Below, one piece after another: positions 10,821-22,120 of a stretch of 64,000 nucleotides of DNA; within the stretch, counting starts at the first letter, position 1; each line of letters begins with the position of its first letter. The stretch spans positions 299,202,647-299,266,646 of the forward strand of contig NC_134455.1 of assembly GCF_047948215.1 (NCBI RefSeq), written 5' to 3'. Below the pieces are notes generated by a model. That model did no database searches and was not told the DNA's origin. It saw nothing but the letters and a program-made list of their open reading frames with translations. The position numbers were made by a program, and so were the translations under genes. The DNA is from Lycorma delicatula. Taxonomy: Eukaryota > Arthropoda > Insecta > Hemiptera > Fulgoridae.

Positions 10821-12359
10821 TTATTGCCTGGGTTTTCCTTTCGGCCATCCCTTTTTCCTTTTCTTCTCCATCCTGCGAACAGCATCGTGTTCGCGGAGAA
10901 GGTCGTCGCCTGTAAGGCTTCCGGTCTCCGTATCGGAGACCACCGAAGCCGCCGACGACGACGGGCATGGATCGGCGCCGGTTTCAGGCGCCGATTGAGA
11001 GGCGACAACCTGCCCGCTCCCCAACACGGGGGTCGCACCGGTCACCGCCTGTGGGAGGGGGGACACTCGCCCCCCCTGTGTGATTTTTTGTGGCCTCTGA
11101 GGCTTAGAGGCCACTTCAGTTACAGGAGGCTTGGGAGCCTCCATAACAGACTCTGTAGGTATCGCCTTTTTCTTTTCATCGAGGATCTCGCTGAGACGGA
11201 CTTGACATTCAGGTTTGTTGTCCGTTTTCTTTTCTGGAGGAGCAACTTTCACTTTTATCGACTTATCTTCAGCAGGCTGTATCACTATCTTTGGCTTAAC
11301 AAGTTCTTTATTGCCAAAAGGTTTCATCTTGTTTTCGATGATCCTCTCAATCATGTTAGCCAAAGTGGGAGCAAGTTTATTTATAATTTGTGCCTCATCG
11401 ACAGCAATCGGAGCAGGAGCAGGAACAGTAGCCGCAGCCTGAGCATAAGATGTTGCTGCTCTAGGCTTACGGGCGTTAACTATTTTTTTTGCATCGAAGT
11501 AGCTGACTTTTTGCAGGGTTTTTACTTCCTGCACAGCTACCTCATCTTTGTAGACAGGACAATTCCTTGATCTACAAGAATGCGCTCCTTTGCAGTTTAT
11601 ACATGTAGGAGGCTCTTTACATGGCTCTCCCTCATGCACCTCTTCACCGCACACGCATATTTGCGGTCTTTCGCATCTAAGAGCGGTGTGGCCAAAGCGT
11701 TGGCACTTGAAGCACCTCATCGGCTGTGGGACAAATGCCCGCACATCCAAACGGTGAATCCCCGCTCTTATCTTTTCTGGCAAAGTAGGCCGGTTGAAAG
11801 TAAGGACATGAGAAGCCGAGGGTAAGACCTCACCGTTCCTTCTCATGTTCAACCGACGGCACTCTATTACTCCTTGTGCTGCCAGCTCCTCTACAATCTC
11901 TTGCTCCGAACAGTTTAAAAGATCCCGACAGACCACAACACCCCTTGAGGTGTTGAGCGTGCCGTGGGGATCAACGCGTACCGCTAGCTCTCCAATTTTC
12001 TTCAGCCCTAAAATCTTCTGAGACTGTATATCATTAACAGTCTCTACATGAAGTCCCGTAAAAGTTTTCCGTATTTCCTTTACAGGGCCTCCAGCACATT
12101 TGTTTATTTCTCGAGCGATGAGAAAAGGACTCACCCTCGAGAAATTTCCATCCTCCTTTGTAATGACCAAATATTTAGGTTTCGGTACATTACTACTTTT
12201 AAAAAAAGCCTTCTGTAAGCTTTTTCTAGCCTCAATCTCTATCTTCTTGCTCTCCGTACTCTTCCTCCGTTTTGCCTCAGGCGAAACGGCTGGTTCTAAA
12301 CGAGGGTGTTTACGTGCACCCTCTGCCACGTTGGTTTGTTCAGGAAAATTCATGAACAA
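10821..12359 (-). CDS. LINE ORF1: gag-like RNA-binding protein with zinc knuckles
   Basis: A 512-residue nucleic-acid-binding protein that packages LINE RNA. The N-terminal third is basic (ARKHPRLEP, EAKRRKSTESKK). A fold around residues 65-190 resembles gag-like RNA-binding domains. Three zinc knuckles lie near residues 210-270: C-x2-C-x4-H-x4-C (CFKCQRFGHTALRC), a second with CVCGEEVHEGEPC that is one residue short between its first two cysteines, and a third C-x2-C-x3-H-x6-C. The C-terminal 200 residues are low-complexity, rich in P, K, S and E. The start is the first ATG after the GC-rich 5' UTR; the stop is UAA at 10,821-10,823, followed six nucleotides later by another in-frame UAA before ORF2. 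Confidence 0.9.
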   Translation of the reverse strand: MFMNFPEQTNVAEGARKHPRLEPAVSPEAKRRKSTESKKIEIEARKSLQKAFFKSSNVPKPKYLVITKEDGNFSRVSPFLIAREINKCAGGPVKEIRKTFTGLHVETVNDIQSQKILGLKKIGELAVRVDPHGTLNTSRGVVVCRDLLNCSEQEIVEELAAQGVIECRRLNMRRNGEVLPSASHVLTFNRPTLPEKIRAGIHRLDVRAFVPQPMRCFKCQRFGHTALRCERPQICVCGEEVHEGEPCKEPPTCINCKGAHSCRSRNCPVYKDEVAVQEVKTLQKVSYFDAKKIVNARKPRAATSYAQAAATVPAPAPIAVDEAQIINKLAPTLANMIERIIENKMKPFGNKELVKPKIVIQPAEDKSIKVKVAPPEKKTDNKPECQVRLSEILDEKKKAIPTESVMEAPKPPVTEVASKPQRPQKITQGGRVSPLPQAVTGATPVLGSGQVVASQSAPETGADPCPSSSAASVVSDTETGSLTGDDLLREHDAVRRMEKKRKKGWPKGKPRQ

Positions 12360-12891
12360 ATAATCCCTTCTGTAGTAAGGCTAGCCGCCGGGGTACACCC
12401 CCACTCCAGGGCTACCAACCCTGGAGGTCCGTTCCGGTACTCCGGTGGAACCGGCATATGTCCTGACAGAGAGCGGATGCGCAGTCTCTGCACTGACTCC
12501 AGGCCCCTACACACCGAAGCTTTCAGGGCTCCCATGCTCCGAACATGGGCACCTTAACTACATGCTTGCCATCGCAGGGGGCATGTGGACGACGAAAGGT
12601 CTCCGTTACACCTGCAAATAACTTTGACCGTGGCCGCCACATCACCAGCTCTAAAGGCGGTATAAATCCATTTCCGTAATCGTTAAAAATGTCATATCTG
12701 CAGGTGGCCGTAAAGTCCAGTCCTGTAATTCGGCCTATGGATGTAAATCGACCGAAGAAAGTATATCCGAGAAACAACACTCGGAACCCCGTTAGCCAGC
12801 TATATGTAATGTACTTGAGTACAGCTGTTACCGCCCTGGACGTGGAACGTAGATGTTGTGTTCCGGACGTGGGGAATATCTACCTCAGGGC

Positions 12892-12915
12892 ATTATTATT
12901 ATTATTATTATTATT
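12892..12915. repeat. (ATT)8 spacer between the two LINEs
   Basis: Eight perfect ATT units separate the 5' end of the I-clade LINE from the 3' end of the Dong-like LINE. On the minus strand this is the (TAA)8 directly following the Dong-like 3' UTR. Confidence 0.95.
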
Positions 12916-15900
12916 CTCTTGGGCAAGCCCAGTAAAAAGCATCCTGGCCGGCCCATAGGCAAGGCGCAGGAGCTTAACTATTGTTCTGACGTGCATTGTA
13001 TATGGTAGCATGAACTATTGAAAAAAAAAAACTATGGGTAAAATGTAAGAATGAAAGATAAAATACCAGACATAACAACTTATGAACTGCCGATGTTAAC
13101 GGCCATTGTCCCCCGTCTGCAGTTCCATCTGATGACGATCAGGTGGCCCCTCAAGAACAGGCGTTATCTTATCGCTCGAGCTTGTGATGTACCGACGGAC
13201 CAAGCGGCATGTATCCAGCAACACAGCCTTCTGCATTGGTCGGAACAGATTTGCTGGTGCTCCAACGGATCTTAATGAACCATGCAGAGAACGTGGAATC
13301 TCTCCCATCGCGCCCAAAACCACCGGGACCACTGTTACGCTCTCCTGGTCCCAAATCTCCCTGACTTGTTCTGCAAGATCCCTATACTTCACTAGTTTTT
13401 CCGTGTACTTCTTCACTATGTTGGTGGACAATGGGATTGTGACATCAATCAGGAAGGTGATTTTTTCCTGCTTCTTGGTCAGAACGATGTCTGGCCTATT
13501 ATGCTCCACTGTCCTGTCCGTCAGAACAGTACGATCGTAGTACAGTTTATACTGATCGTCCTCTAATACAGACTGAGGAGCATACTTAAAATACGGGACT
13601 GAAACGGAGAGAAGACCCAGGTCCAAAGCCAGTCTCTGATGAAGTATCTTCGCCACATTGTTATGTCGGACTGTATATTCCCTTGGAGCTAAAAACTGAC
13701 ACCCGCTAACCACATGTTCGATGGACTCGTTGGTCGATCCACAGAGACGGCACAGGTCAATGGTTACAGCAGGATCCTTGACGACATGCTTTCTGTAGCT
13801 GAGTGTGCTGATGACCCTGTCCTGTATAGCAAATACAAGGCCCTCCGTCTCAGCAAACAACTCGGCATACTTCAGCCAGGCCACAGACGCATCTCGATCA
13901 ACCGCTTCATCCATAAGCGCCGCATAGTACCTCCCATGCAACTCCCTCGAACGCCACCTATCCATCACACTGATCTCGGAGAAGGTATCCTCAAGGGGCT
14001 GAAATTTGTCATCCCCGAGGCGCAATGGGGTTAGATTACTGTCACTTTTTACTATAACCCCGTGGAGCAAGCTGGATTGGCTCTTCTCTAGGAAGTATTT
14101 CCGGAGATTCAGCAGTTGTTTTGCATGAACCTCCCGCAAATCCACAACGCCTCTTCCTCCTCTATTCCTGGACAGGTGAAACCGCTCGACAGAGCTGAGC
14201 GGGTGATGGGAGCGGTGTCGCGTGAACGATACACGAATCATTCTATTAAGCCCTTCAAGGTCTGTCCGCGTCCAATTTATCACGCCAAAGCTATAGGAAA
14301 TCAACGGAACGGCAAACATGTTAATGGCCTTTACCTTATTAGAACCACTCAACTGGGAACTCATGACGGCTCTTACTCTACTCTTGAAGCCAGATGTAAG
14401 GTCCTCTTTCGCTCGACTATGGCTAATTCCAATATCCTGCAGGAAACCAAGGTACTTATATGTCTCACCACGCTGCATTGCATTCATGAGTGCAGGAGCA
14501 TCCATCTGAGGCACTTCACACGCCTCAATCCGCGACCATTTTCCTCTCTTCATAGCATTGACCCTACACTTGTCAAGACCAAAACTCATGCGTATGTCGA
14601 CACTGAACCTCTCGACTAATTTGACAAGTTGCCGGATCCCTTTTTCAGTGTCAGAAAAAAGCTTAATATCATCCATATACATGAGGTGGCTAAAACTGTA
14701 CTGCCCAAGAGTAAAACCCTTCTTGGACTTCTGTAAGATGGCAGACAGAGGATTCAACGCTAAGCAAAACCATAGAGCGCTCAAGGAATCGCCCTGAAAA
14801 ATGCCTCGGTTGATCTGTGTTACTCCGACCTTAACGGGGTTCTTATCTGGAATAGTCAACAAAAGATTTGTGCACCACTTACCCATAACGACACTTAGGC
14901 ACTCGACGATAACGGGATCGACTTTGTAGAGACGTAAGACCTCTATCAACCAGGAGTGCGGAACCGAGTCAAAGGCCTTTCTGTAGTCAATATAACCAGT
15001 ATATAAGCTGCCCCGACTCTTCTTTGCCGTTACAGAGATAACGCTATCAATCACTAGCTGCTCTTTGCAGCCCCTACTACCCTGACGACACCCTTTTTGC
15101 TCCTCAGCTAAGATCTGATGCCTCTCAAGATGCTTATTGATTTTGGCAGTGAGAACAGAAGTAAAAAGCTTATATATTGTGGGGAGACAGGAAATAGGTC
15201 TGTACTTGGACGGATCTGCCTTCGCAGTAGAAGATTTCGGGATCAGATAGGTCATCCCCTGGGTGAAAAAGGTCGGCATTAGACTTGCATCTCGCAAGAT
15301 GGCAGAGTAAAATTCTGCAAGACGCCTGTGAACAGAAGAAAAGCGCTTGTACCAAAAGTTATGCACTCCATCAATCCCAGGCGCCCTCCAATTATGGGTT
15401 TTCCTAATTGCCTCCTGTACATCTTCTAGAGTGATTAAATTATCTACCATTGTCTGGACTCTATCAACTCGTTTTCGCTCCTCACGAATCCACCTTTCCC
15501 CACTGTTATGCTGTGAGGAACACGACCAAAGCGGGCCCCAATAACCCAAGACCTCCTCACTAGTAGGGGACGCGTTCGCCTGAGGTTGTTGCTGAGGTGA
15601 AACCTGCAACCGCTTATATAGCTCCTTTTGATTGGTACGGAACAAGTGAGCTTGTTCCCGGCGCATGTTACTCTGCCGATACCGCCGCAGCCGACATGAC
15701 AGTACCATCAATCGTTGCTTTAACAAATCCAGAACTTCATGGCCGGTGGTGTTTTCCGGGTTCTCATATGTTCGGATTATCGACTCCGCCGCCGATCGGA
15801 TCCTTCCACTGGGGTTAGCAGATGTTAAGAAACTGGACAAACGACCAATCTCTTTTCTCAGCTTATCGACTTTCCTACACAGTCTCTCCTCCCAAGGTGG

Positions 15901-16883
15901 ACGCTGGGGACTCTTACGCATTGCAGAAGCGACGATTCGCTGGCCATTCGCTTTGACTGCCGTAATCGCACCGATGTACACTAACTCATGGAGCTCAGTT
16001 ATGGAGGGTACTAATCTTACTTTTTCTTCAAGAATCTCATTAATAAGGCTCACTATGTTCCTCGTTCCGCCATTAACCCTCAGCCTTGGTATACGCTGTC
16101 TGGCCGACGGATCCATACCACCATACAGCATCTCGTTCTCAGCAAATTGATCGGAGAAGGGATTGTCGGTTCTTATCGTTTCTTCCACAGTACTTTCATC
16201 TGAAGATGGGCTAGACAACAACCCCAACTCCCTAGAAACATCAGCTCGGATTAACGCCACCACATCCGCAGGAACCCTATTAGACTTAAAGAGGGATCTG
16301 CGCTGATCCAGGATGTTTTGGACAGACTTACATCGTAGCTCAGGGAACTTCTCAACCATCGCTTGGTGCAGCGGAACACTATACGGTTTCATGTCCGATT
16401 CCATTTTTGTTATAGTTAGGTAGGTACGGTAAAGGAAGGCATTATGTTCATCTGTCCATTTAAACCGCTTCCTACCCCGGGGTTCTACAGCACTGGGTGA
16501 CTGAACTTCAGCCACAACAGAAGCCACAGAAGACGTTCCAGGCCTTGTGGTACCATTAGGTGAGGCGCCGCCACTCGCTCCAGCACTCCTCACCCCAGAC
16601 TGAACATCACGACGGCTCCGAAGGGTGTCAGCCCGCAACACCCTACCGCCCCGGCATTTATTCACATCGTTGTACTCCATTAATTTTCAAAACAAATGGG
16701 TAACAGGATAAGCTCCTGCGGGCAAGGCTCCGACACCTCTAGAAACGGCCGTCCCTAACATGGGAAACAGACGCCGACCAAACGCCGCCCAATCTGGAAC
16801 AGACGCGTTGGATTTAAAGTACCTGTTATGGTCCGCGGGTGGGCCTTTGAAGAACACCACCTACCCTGTATATCTACAAGGCC
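12916..16883 (-). mobile_element. R4/Dong-like site-specific LINE, apparently full length
   Basis: A single-ORF LINE of about 4.0 kb on the minus strand, flanked on both sides by (TAA)n: 8 units at the 3' end and about 310 at the 5' end. It has a 5' UTR of about 200 nt (16,681-16,883), one 1194-codon ORF and a 3' UTR of about 180 nt (12,916-13,095) with an internal A-run (minus-strand T-run, 13,021-13,031). The reverse transcriptase joined to a C-terminal restriction-like endonuclease, with no APE domain, places it in the R2/R4 group. Dong-type elements of the R4 clade are known to insert into TAA repeats, which fits exactly. I assign Dong-like from architecture and target, not from a database search. 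Confidence 0.85.
13096..16680 (-). CDS. Dong-like LINE ORF: Myb-like / RT / CCHC / restriction-like endonuclease
   Basis: A single polyprotein-like enzyme for target-primed reverse transcription. A Myb/SANT-like segment lies near residues 70-130 (RKRFKWTDEHNAFLYRTYL, then FPELRCKSVQNILDQRRSLF); it probably helps recognise DNA. The RT has motif A with YRKAFDSVPHSW near 570, motif B IFQGDSLSALWF near 630 and motif C YMDD near 667. A C-x2-C-x8-H-x4-C knuckle (CRLCG...HVVSGC) lies near 977. The restriction-like endonuclease follows: RPD near 1063, 14 residues, then the Asp of IDVTIP, then EKLVKYRDL, matching the PD-(D/E)XK pattern of R2/R4-type elements. No CCHH zinc finger is visible at the N-terminus, unlike R2. 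The frame is open from the first ATG to the stop, implying a recent insertion. Confidence 0.92.
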   Translation of the reverse strand: MEYNDVNKCRGGRVLRADTLRSRRDVQSGVRSAGASGGASPNGTTRPGTSSVASVVAEVQSPSAVEPRGRKRFKWTDEHNAFLYRTYLTITKMESDMKPYSVPLHQAMVEKFPELRCKSVQNILDQRRSLFKSNRVPADVVALIRADVSRELGLLSSPSSDESTVEETIRTDNPFSDQFAENEMLYGGMDPSARQRIPRLRVNGGTRNIVSLINEILEEKVRLVPSITELHELVYIGAITAVKANGQRIVASAMRKSPQRPPWEERLCRKVDKLRKEIGRLSSFLTSANPSGRIRSAAESIIRTYENPENTTGHEVLDLLKQRLMVLSCRLRRYRQSNMRREQAHLFRTNQKELYKRLQVSPQQQPQANASPTSEEVLGYWGPLWSCSSQHNSGERWIREERKRVDRVQTMVDNLITLEDVQEAIRKTHNWRAPGIDGVHNFWYKRFSSVHRRLAEFYSAILRDASLMPTFFTQGMTYLIPKSSTAKADPSKYRPISCLPTIYKLFTSVLTAKINKHLERHQILAEEQKGCRQGSRGCKEQLVIDSVISVTAKKSRGSLYTGYIDYRKAFDSVPHSWLIEVLRLYKVDPVIVECLSVVMGKWCTNLLLTIPDKNPVKVGVTQINRGIFQGDSLSALWFCLALNPLSAILQKSKKGFTLGQYSFSHLMYMDDIKLFSDTEKGIRQLVKLVERFSVDIRMSFGLDKCRVNAMKRGKWSRIEACEVPQMDAPALMNAMQRGETYKYLGFLQDIGISHSRAKEDLTSGFKSRVRAVMSSQLSGSNKVKAINMFAVPLISYSFGVINWTRTDLEGLNRMIRVSFTRHRSHHPLSSVERFHLSRNRGGRGVVDLREVHAKQLLNLRKYFLEKSQSSLLHGVIVKSDSNLTPLRLGDDKFQPLEDTFSEISVMDRWRSRELHGRYYAALMDEAVDRDASVAWLKYAELFAETEGLVFAIQDRVISTLSYRKHVVKDPAVTIDLCRLCGSTNESIEHVVSGCQFLAPREYTVRHNNVAKILHQRLALDLGLLSVSVPYFKYAPQSVLEDDQYKLYYDRTVLTDRTVEHNRPDIVLTKKQEKITFLIDVTIPLSTNIVKKYTEKLVKYRDLAEQVREIWDQESVTVVPVVLGAMGEIPRSLHGSLRSVGAPANLFRPMQKAVLLDTCRLVRRYITSSSDKITPVLEGPPDRHQMELQTGDNGR

Positions 16884-18304
<1,421 letters not shown>

Positions 18305-20330
18305 TTGAAGAAAAAATTCGCCCGGATTTCAGTTCCCCCACTGAAATGAGGTCACATTCCAATTTTTTAAAGCTTATATAAAGAGGCAAAATTAATAGTT
18401 TCTTATATTCTGTAATCTGAAAGGAGGATGAAACAAGTCCCAAAACAATGTATCTTGTAGTTTTCATGATATTCAACAAAAATACAGAAAATTCGGTGAT
18501 GAAAACCCGTTTTTTTTAGGTTTAAAATACAATAACTTTGTTAAATGATTAACAAATGCGCAAATATTATAACAAAAACTTGTAGAGAATTTAATTTTGA
18601 GAAAACCGAGTGATAAAGTGTATAAAAATAAAAAAAAGGTAAATCTTTATTATTAAAAACAAAACTTAAAGAAAGATTTTATGGATTTGTAAAAATTATA
18701 AACAGCTGTTTTGAGTAAAATTAACTTAAACCATTCAAAAATAAGGTTGACAACACTAACTGTGTGCTTCAAAGATAATATGAATACTGCTAATTGTCAT
18801 GAAATTGTGCTTACGTCTTAATAATAAACATTAGGGGGTTTAGTTATTTTTGACATAATCTTCGTTGCTCTTAATTATTTTTGAGAATCAAGTTACGTAG
18901 TGTTTTTGTGTTTGTATTACTCTAAACTACACCTAAATTTCTCCAATCGAATCTGAATTTAAAAAAGTTAAGTTCAATTTTCAATTCTTTGTTTAAATAT
19001 CCGCATCTCTTCACTCATGGAGAACAGAACCAGTATGATTTGCACTCATGCCGAACCGGATATGGTTCTTGTGTACGGTTTTTCAATGGAAGTGCTCCAG
19101 CTGCGGTTAAAAAATCTACGTAGGTGTTCCGGACATTTAGTTCCAAACCGTAAACTATTATGTAGAATTTTTACAAGCTTAATGAGAATAGTATACTTCT
19201 CAGCTCTCATTCATCTGAACTCAACTGGTACGTAGAAAGGAAAGTGAAAACATTTTTCAGGTGGTACAGATTAGTCCTACAAAAGCATGCAAAGAATCGT
19301 TACACAACTCAACATTCCACAAAGTACAGTATGGATGACATTACATGCTCACAGATGTATTCTTATCATGTTCAGAAAGTGCAACACCTTCACCTTGGTG
19401 ACCATGTCATACGATTGCATTTTTCTCAGTGGTTAACAATAAATTATCACTTAATTTCTTTCATATTATTTCCGAATGAAGCTATATTTACCCGTAATGG
19501 TATAAACAACTCAAGTAATTGACATCGGTTATCTGAAGAAAACACATATGCTGTAAATTGAATCGAATTTCCAGCAACGACATTTGGTAACGTTTAGTGG
19601 GCATGATCGACAACCAACTAATATGCCTTCTTATATAGAAAAATGTGTCACGGAGAAAAATTATATGGAATTTTTGAAAAATGCGCTTGAAAATTTTTCA
19701 ATGGCCAAACGACGTAAAATATTCTATCAACTTGATGAAGCATCAACACATTTCATGAATGAAAACATTCTTAGATGAAATGTTTACTGGTAAATGGATG
19801 GAACATAGAGAACCGGTAAATTGGCCACATAGATCACCAGACGTTACCCGCTTAGATTACTGTTAATAGGGATGGATAAAATGTAAGGTATACAAGCAAA
19901 AAGTAAACAACTGATAACTGAAAAACTGATCGCTCGCATTCTCAGTGTTGCTGTCCTCATCTAAGAAAACGCTAAGATATCATTAGGTTGGCGACAAAAA
20001 ATGTAGGGAAATGAGTTTAAAGTGCATCGGTGTCACTAATGAAATATTCGAAAATTTATAGTAAATTAATTTAGTGGAAACCAGAGTGAGTATTTTCATA
20101 AAATTAGATTAAAAAAATTTTAATTTTTCAAAGGTTTAAATTTATTGTACTAAAAAAAGTTGTTTTTAATTTTTACAAATTCCTAACATTTTTCCGTTAA
20201 ATTTTGTGCTGTTTTATTTTTAATAATAAATTGATTTTTTGTTGTTTATCATAGACTTTGTTACATCAGTTTTCTCAAAATTAAATTTTCTAAAACTTTT
20301 GATAATAAAATGTATTGGTAATTTATCAAA
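18305..20330 (+). mobile_element. Family B DNA transposon, copy 2 (decayed)
   Basis: The left arm (about 18,305-18,640) matches, in reverse orientation, the right end of the copy at 3.1-4.7 kb. The right arm (about 20,120-20,330) is an inverted copy of the inner left arm; both contain AATTTAATTTTGAGAAAAC on opposite strands and a nearby TTTATTATTAAAAA. The right outer part is absent. A plus-strand transposase remnant lies inside. The element abuts the hairpin at 20,312-20,389 and then family C. Confidence 0.65.
19017..19870 (+). pseudogene. Family B transposase remnant (HTH/DUF4817-like plus DDE_3)
   Basis: Starts with an ATG at 19,017. The first frame reads EPDMVLVYGFSMEV and VPNRKLLCRIFTSLMRIVYF, matching the N-terminal HTH block of this transposase type ('DM.LVYGFC.G...PNRR.P..K.F.R.F..LRETG'). 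After frameshifts and stops, 19,584-19,778 carries a catalytic-domain segment with EKNYMEFLKNALENF and FYQLDEASTHF, the position of the usual QDGAPAHF block. A final frame near 19,780-19,860 reads KWMEHREPVNWPHRSPDVTR, equivalent to 'RWI.RGGPVAWPPRSPDLTP'. Several stops make it non-functional. It is more complete than the copy at 3.4 kb, and the two lie in opposite orientation. Confidence 0.72.
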
Positions 20331-20389
20331 GTAACACATGGTTGCAAAAAATGCAGCCATGTGTTACTTGATCTCGCGATTACCAATAC
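20312..20389. repeat. Strong two-part hairpin
   Basis: Outer arms GTATTGGTAAT / ATTACCAATAC are perfect 11-bp complements (20,312-20,322 and 20,379-20,389). Inner arms of 17 bp (20,329-20,345 and 20,353-20,369) built on AAGTAACACATGG pair with one mismatch around a 7-nt loop. It sits exactly between family B copy 2 and family C. Confidence 0.9.
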
Positions 20390-20449
20390 TGGTGAATAAC
20401 ATGGACTATTTGTATATTTGACGTTAAATAGATGAGGTTAGCGAGAGAA

Positions 20450-22120
20450 ATGACCATAAGTAGGTATAAATAGCCACTTATTAGACAAGTTCAAGGTCAT
20501 TCGATAGTGCTGGGTTAGATACAGCTAGTGTGAACCCCTCTGCGAGGCAAGGCGAGTCAAGTGGAGCATTCCGTCCGAGGCTAGTCTAATGTATTAAGCG
20601 AGCATTGTCTCATCTCTCTCATTCTCACACACAGGTCATTCCTATCTTTTTCACTCTGTTTCACATCCCCTCCACTCACTCACAAACCCCTTTTACCTTA
20701 GTCCTCCTTTTCACTTTTCACCTCTTCGACTAAAAATTTATTTTTTAGTCGATATTAATTTAGGAGCGGAAAGTGACACATCCAGTATAATTAAAATATA
20801 AAATATCCATGTCTCTCACTATTCAAAAACTATAAAAATATATTTTTTTCTTATTTTTTTTAGATATGTAACAGATACCGTATAATCATTTACTGATAAT
20901 CAGTATAGATCTGCACACACAACGTAAATATATTTATTTTCTTTAATTAGATGTTTTTAAAATAGAATAATTTATTGAAAAATTGGTTAACGAATGACGT
21001 TACGTTAACGTTATGCGGTTACGATAATGCGGTGATAACGTTAGAGAATAATCAGTTTGCATATTATTGCTAACAAAAGATTTCAAACATGCATTAACAC
21101 ACAACTTAAATATATATATTTGTACACACAGACATTAAATGTAAATATTGTATTTAGTTATGTTATTAATATTATTTAATAATTTTTTTAATTATTGCTG
21201 GAAAACTTGAAAAGTTATTTTTCCGTTTCATTTGTGCTGTCGGGTGCTGCTACCTAGCGAAGGCTAGGACTCTCCGACAAGCTTGATCAGGCGATGTCCT
21301 ACGTCATAATACCGCAAGGAGTGATCATTATGACGTAGCGACCTCTACTCATTCGGCGCTCGAAACTGACCCGTGCGGTCGTGTTGCACATTCAGTCCGG
21401 ATGGACATGTTCGGATGAACGCCTATATTAGTTTTATACCATATGTTATTCAGTTTTATTATATGCGTTATATGCTTTATTAAGTTCAATTATATGTTAT
21501 CGAAATGTCAAGAAGACAATAAATTAAATAACAATTCAACAAGCCACAAGGCATTGTTTCAATTCATCACCTATGAACACACAGTCCAACCTCGTTCTAA
21601 AATCTACCACAACGAGTTATACGGTCTTCAGGCGTGATCATTCATAACAGTTATGTAGTTGTTATCGGTAATTTACTATACGATAACTGTTAGATATCTG
21701 AAACAAATAAGAAGAATTAGCTTTTTAGTTTCTGAGTAGTGAGAGATATGGATAATTTATATTAGGATATTTTAAACGAGAGAATGGATAATTATATTAG
21801 GTTTGGCACTTTGACACAACTATTACTGTGGGATGGAGGATGGTGATGAGGGAGTAGTTTTTGGATGGGTAGTGTGGGAGAGTGGGTACGGGGGAATCGG
21901 TGGGAGCGGGTTTGTGAGACGGGTTTGTGGGTGTGTGGAGGTGTGTATGAGATAGGTAGAGAGGATGCTCGCTTAATACATTAAGCTATCCTCGGACGGG
22001 GTGCTCACCTTGCCCCACCCAGCCACACAAAGCGGTGCACACAAGCCGCATAAATCCCAGCATAATCGAATGAGTTTAATGTGGCTATTTATATCTGCTG
22101 CCGTAGGTTATGTTTGGCTT
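20450..22120. mobile_element. Family C long-inverted-repeat non-autonomous element
   Basis: The left arm (about 20,450-20,735) and right arm (about 21,840-22,120) are reverse complements over roughly 250 bp. Shared pieces include TATAAATAGCCAC, GTCCGAGG and AATGTATTAAGCGAGCAT. The arms are C/T-rich or G/A-rich, with scattered CCCCTCC, CTCTCTC and CACACA runs. The interior (20,740-21,840) has no long reading frame, so the element would depend on another transposase. A third partial arm lies at 45.1-45.4 kb. Superfamily is unknown; target duplications were not identified. Confidence 0.75.
21230..21425. other. GC-richer core inside family C with a CTACGTCATAAT inverted repeat
   Basis: A patch clearly richer in G+C than its surroundings. 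At 21,299-21,338, CTACGTCATAAT and its exact reverse complement ATTATGACGTAG are separated by 16 nt. No frame continues through it. It could be a separate small insertion or a regulatory core of the element. Confidence 0.5.

Larger units (their letters stand above)
6761..12891 (-). mobile_element. I-clade non-LTR retrotransposon (LINE), apparently full length
   Basis: A two-ORF LINE on the minus strand, about 6.1 kb. In order it has a 5' UTR of about 530 nt (12,360-12,891), ORF1 gag, ORF2 with apurinic endonuclease, reverse transcriptase, RNase H and a CCHC motif, a 3' UTR of about 370 nt (6761-7130) and a TAA tail. The RNase H domain and three gag zinc knuckles point to the I group. Both ORFs are open throughout, so the copy is young and possibly competent. 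Both ends abut (TTA)n. The 3' UTR contains the 13-base block GTGTAAAGGGCCC twice (within 6874-6888 and 6965-6980). Confidence 0.9.

Noticed and set aside
10824..11570. 248-codon plus-strand frame
   Set aside because: Lies opposite the gag-like ORF1, whose zinc knuckles show which strand is coding.
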